The notes beneath the pieces were generated by a model. It saw only the letters and a program-made list of their open reading frames with translations. It was not told where the DNA came from and did not search any database. From assembly GCF_016808095.1 (NCBI RefSeq), contig NC_068980.1, positions 10,214,888 through 10,278,887 on the forward strand: a DNA stretch of 64,000 nt, given 5' to 3'. Origin of the DNA: Vigna angularis. Lineage: Eukaryota; Streptophyta; Magnoliopsida; Fabales; Fabaceae. Both the position numbers and the translations under genes were made by a program. Shown one piece after another: positions 60,707 through 64,000 of the stretch (positions are counted from its first letter, which is position 1; each line of letters opens with the position of its first letter).

Positions 60707-63700
60707 GTTATTGGTTATATTATTATCCCAATGGATACAATCCTGATTCTTAAACTAGTTGCATGAAAAAGAAACACTTAACAATTCAGATGATCAATAA
60801 GAGTTTGATTAAGTGAAACACTCATTGTATCAATATTTCCATATTGCTTTTGCTGCAATAAACAATGCAGCGTTTGGGCTTGTTATTCACTGCTTGATTG
60901 CGAAGTACACATATAACTTAAATGAGAATTAAATTTGAGTATGGATAAAATACACTTTTTATTTTATAACGGGTCATGACTAATGCCACCTGAGTAATTG
61001 TCCTTGTTGTCCTTTGTATCATATGAGACATTAAACAAAATAAATCAGTTAGATGGTTCTATACCTCAATGCAAAAGTCATGTGTCTTATTGTGGTTCTA
61101 TGGTGTATTTGGCTGGAAAGAAACACGATAATCTTCTAGACATTGTTTGTCCCGATTCAAGTTTGGATCAGCTAGTTTTTCTCACTTCTTCATTTCGTTC
61201 TGCCCATGGCCATTTTTTGTTTTATTCTTTAATTTTTTTATTTGGGGGTGGGTCAGGGGTCTCTTTTAGATCTATAGAGAGATTGACATGTTTGTGTTGT
61301 ATATTACTTGTTTTTAGTTTTTGTCTTTTTTCCTTTTATGCTTGGTTGCAATTTTTTTATCAAAAAAGAAGAAAAAAGGGTAATCATTCCCCTTCAACTG
61401 AGAACTAGTACAGTTAGTTCAATTTCTAATCTAGTGATACTTATACAATGTTCATTTATTTTGAACTTATTTTTGTTATGTGGTTCAGGCTGGTAAAACA
61501 CTAAGTGCAAGAAAGTGGCATGCTGCATTTACTCCTGAAGGGTATCTAGATATAGGCAAGACTCTAAGCCGAATCTACCGTGGGGTAATTGTTTTTTATA
61601 GTTAAATGCTGCTTCAATATGTTTAAGGATATGGAATTTAGTCTGTCTCCTACATTCCGTAATGGTGTAGTCAGTGCCACGGGGAACTCTGGCTGGCTGG
61701 AAAACATAAGGTTATCTGTTTTGAATGGTTGAACTGACTCTTGGAATCTAACAGAACTTTTTGGTATTGTTATAATTTGGTTCTCTTTAGAGCATGAGAT
61801 TCCATTAACTTGGCTGAGATTGAAGTATACAGACCACTAATTATCAGAAATAAATTAAGCTGGCCAAGTACTGCCAACTACAGATTTCAAGATATTGTTG
61901 ATTGGAATAAAATTGAAATTCCTTTTTCCACATATTTTCATATGCATTTTTCTTGTGAAACATCTTCCACCTTTTTTTTCTGTGCTGTGGGTTGATGGTT
62001 GCTTTGTTAAAATTTTTGAATCAGGGAGTCCATCCATCTATTAGGGGAGAAGTTTGGGAATTTCTACTTGGTTGCTATGACCCCAAAAGTACATTTGAGG
62101 AAAGAGATCAGATAAGACACCGCAGAAGGTTATGAGTTTTCTTGTTTAATGGTTTTTGTTTTTTTCTTCTATAAGAATCCTTGTTTTTTTTCTTTCTATA
62201 AGAATCCTCTTTTTCAACCTTATCACTGTCACAGCATCCTAAAAAATTTAAATATTTTATGGTGTTTCACTTCTCTGCACCACATACTTGAGATGAGCCT
62301 TAAAAATTGTGACAGTAATTGCTTCCTCGTCCTTTATAATATCAGTACTTTTTGTGGTATAAACTTCAGTTGCTGAATTCCAAATCTAATAGATCCTTAC
62401 TTGACTATCACTTTTACTTTTTATGTTATCAGAATGCAATATGCTACACTTAAAGAAGAATGCCGCCAATTGTTTCCTCTTATTGGAAGTGGTAGATTTG
62501 TCACAGCACCTGTTGTTACTGAAGATGGTCTTCCAATTCAAGATCCATTGGTTCTGAAAGAAACAAATTCAGCCAAGGGATTGGATGTACATCATCAAGA
62601 TAATAATAATCATTCAAGTAGGATTGCTACAAATAGTTTACAGAAGGTGACAGACAAGATAGTAGTCCAGTGGCTGTTAACTCTTCATCAAATAGGTTTG
62701 TAAATAATTTTTTCCTTAATACAGTCTGTCATATTTCGTATATTATATTTTATCTATTTTTTCTGCATGTAATCTTTAAGTTTTAGGCAGAACCCTGCCC
62801 CACAATTATTTTCTTCACATGTCCATTATGCCTGAAATGATTTGTTGTACAGATTCAATTTGATTTGCTTGGCATATGGGTGGAATGTACAATCTATTAT
62901 GTTGTGAAAGTTTTCTCATGCAATAATATAAGACCCAATTGCTAAAATATAATTGACACAGCAAATGACATTTCTATTGTACTTACATTTCAGGTCTTGA
63001 TGTGGTTCGCACTGATAGGACATTAGTTTTTTATGAGAAGCAAGAAAACCTGTCAAAATTATGGGATGTACTAGCTGTTTATGCTTGGGTAGATAAAGAC
63101 GTTGGCTATGGTCAAGGTGGGTCATACATATTTGGTATATTTTGGACATTCTGTTTACAACATTTTCTACATATGAACTTCTAGAACATAAAAAAAGCGA
63201 AATTGGTTTTCTATAAGTTAAAATTAACTTGTGCACAAATTAAGTTGTATATGTTTTATCATATAGCTTTTTTAATTTTAACTTGTGATGAACTAATTTT
63301 GAATTATGTAGAAATCAAATTTATTTTTTCTTATTAATCTCTTCTAAAAGTGCTTATAAAGAACCTTGTTCAAATAGACCCAAGGACCAATAATAATATT
63401 TAGATATTCCTATCTGAGATCATTCCTTAATACTCATGATAATTCTATGCAACAAGCTTGCACTGTTCTATGATATATTTACTAGTTGTTGAGACTTATT
63501 TTAACCTCAACAAACCTGGTCCTCAAGGGGAGGCCAACATTCATGGAATAGTTAATTGGTAGTTAATGCATGGTAACTTTCTGTGTTCGTGTATTTTTAG
63601 TTTTTGAAATAGCTTATCAATTCCCCTGTGTATTTAGACAACTGTTTTTAAGTGGTCGGTCAGATTAAAGCCTCTTCATTTTAAATATTGAAAAAACGAG

Positions 63701-64000
63701 CAGATAAATCTGTACTCTGCGAGAAGAAAACACCAACTTGGTTTATGGAAAGAATTTAATAAGCGAGGCATATTGCTTTATATATAGTTTATCTTCTGTT
63801 TCTCTTGCGATCAAGCAAGAAATATTTGCTAGCCACCATTTGCAACAAAAAGCTTCCAGTTTTAACATTTTACAATTCTGGGCAGGAATGTGTGACCTAT
63901 GCTCCCCTATGATAATTCTTCTTGATGATGAAGCAGATGCATTTTGGTGCTTTGAGCGTCTGATGCGCAGGCTTGTAAACATCTTGTCTCTTAGACTCTA
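60088..64000 (+). CDS. TBC-domain Rab GTPase-activating protein (partial, 3' end beyond window)
   Basis: Seen: exons at 60088-60177, 61489-61584, 62025-62128, 62433-62695, 62994-63116 and 63886-63974, GT-AG and in phase, giving 255 residues before the window ends in the next intron. MW starts a plant-type N-terminus (RPECTDVP...AGKTLSARKWHAAFTPEG). The TBC domain opens at GGVHPSIRGEVWEFLLGCYDP (about residues 62-81). The arginine-finger motif IGLDVVR (D187, R190) and the glutamine-finger motif YGQG (Q225) are both intact, followed by MCDLCSPMIILLDDEADAF. Known: TBC proteins speed GTP hydrolysis by Rab GTPases in membrane traffic using these two residues, so this one should be active. An in-frame ATG at 59968 would add 40 residues. 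I prefer 60088 because related plant proteins start with MW at this point. Confidence 0.93.
60671..60703. repeat. (TA)n microsatellite in the first TBC intron
   Basis: About 16 TA units within the intron between 60177 and 61489. Confidence 0.9.

Noticed and set aside
1..64000. CRISPR arrays, prokaryotic promoters, operons or riboswitches
   Set aside because: No regularly spaced identical repeats with unique spacers; the DNA is plainly plant nuclear, so such features are not expected.

Overview
The window reads as nuclear DNA of a flowering plant. It has split genes with GT-AG introns and UG-poor AT-rich spacers, a eukaryotic tRNA gene, and plant-only families (HD-ZIP IV START, early nodulin-like phytocyanin, plant PDI-C, VUP-type protein). 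Together with the repeat types (GCCTCGGTT-type CACTA elements, GGCGCTnAGCGCC LTR-like repeats) it suggests a legume such as Vigna or Phaseolus; the genus is my inference, not shown by the sequence.

Layout. 1-4.4 kb: START-domain gene of the HD-ZIP IV family on the minus strand, running off the left edge, with no homeodomain in the part that should carry it. 4.6-15.5 kb: gene-free, with two copies of a diverged LTR-like repeat and small repeat modules. 15.56-16.93 kb: a non-autonomous CACTA transposon with a 3-bp target duplication. 20.1-21.0 kb: small two-exon VUP-like gene. 21.9-23.2 kb: 27-bp minisatellite. 24.0-25.5 and 28.9-30.2 kb: two related elements with TGTTCACTT ends. 26.15-27.63 kb: foldback Mutator-like element with long inverted arms and a perfect 9-bp target duplication. 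30.27 kb: tRNA-Gly(CCC). 31.8-39.5 kb: complete 15-exon PDI-like gene of 480 residues. 40.9-42.1 kb: early nodulin-like gene, convergent with it. 46.2-55.1 kb: an 8.9-kb CACTA transposon with matching ends, a 3-bp target duplication, an uninterrupted TNP2-type transposase and an 11-exon gene with an Ulp1-like protease domain. 55.1-59.9 kb: repeats, including a 370-bp direct duplication around a copied insert. 60.1 kb to the right edge: 5' part of a TBC/Rab-GAP gene.

The host genes look like ordinary, unrelated housekeeping or regulatory genes; no operon-like logic links them. The most coherent system is the CACTA pair. The large element carries everything one would expect for self-mobilisation, and the small one shares both of its ends (in inverted orientation) and its palindromic subterminal motifs, so it could be moved in trans. 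All exon boundaries below were read by hand from GT-AG sites and codon phase; no database search or alignment program was run.
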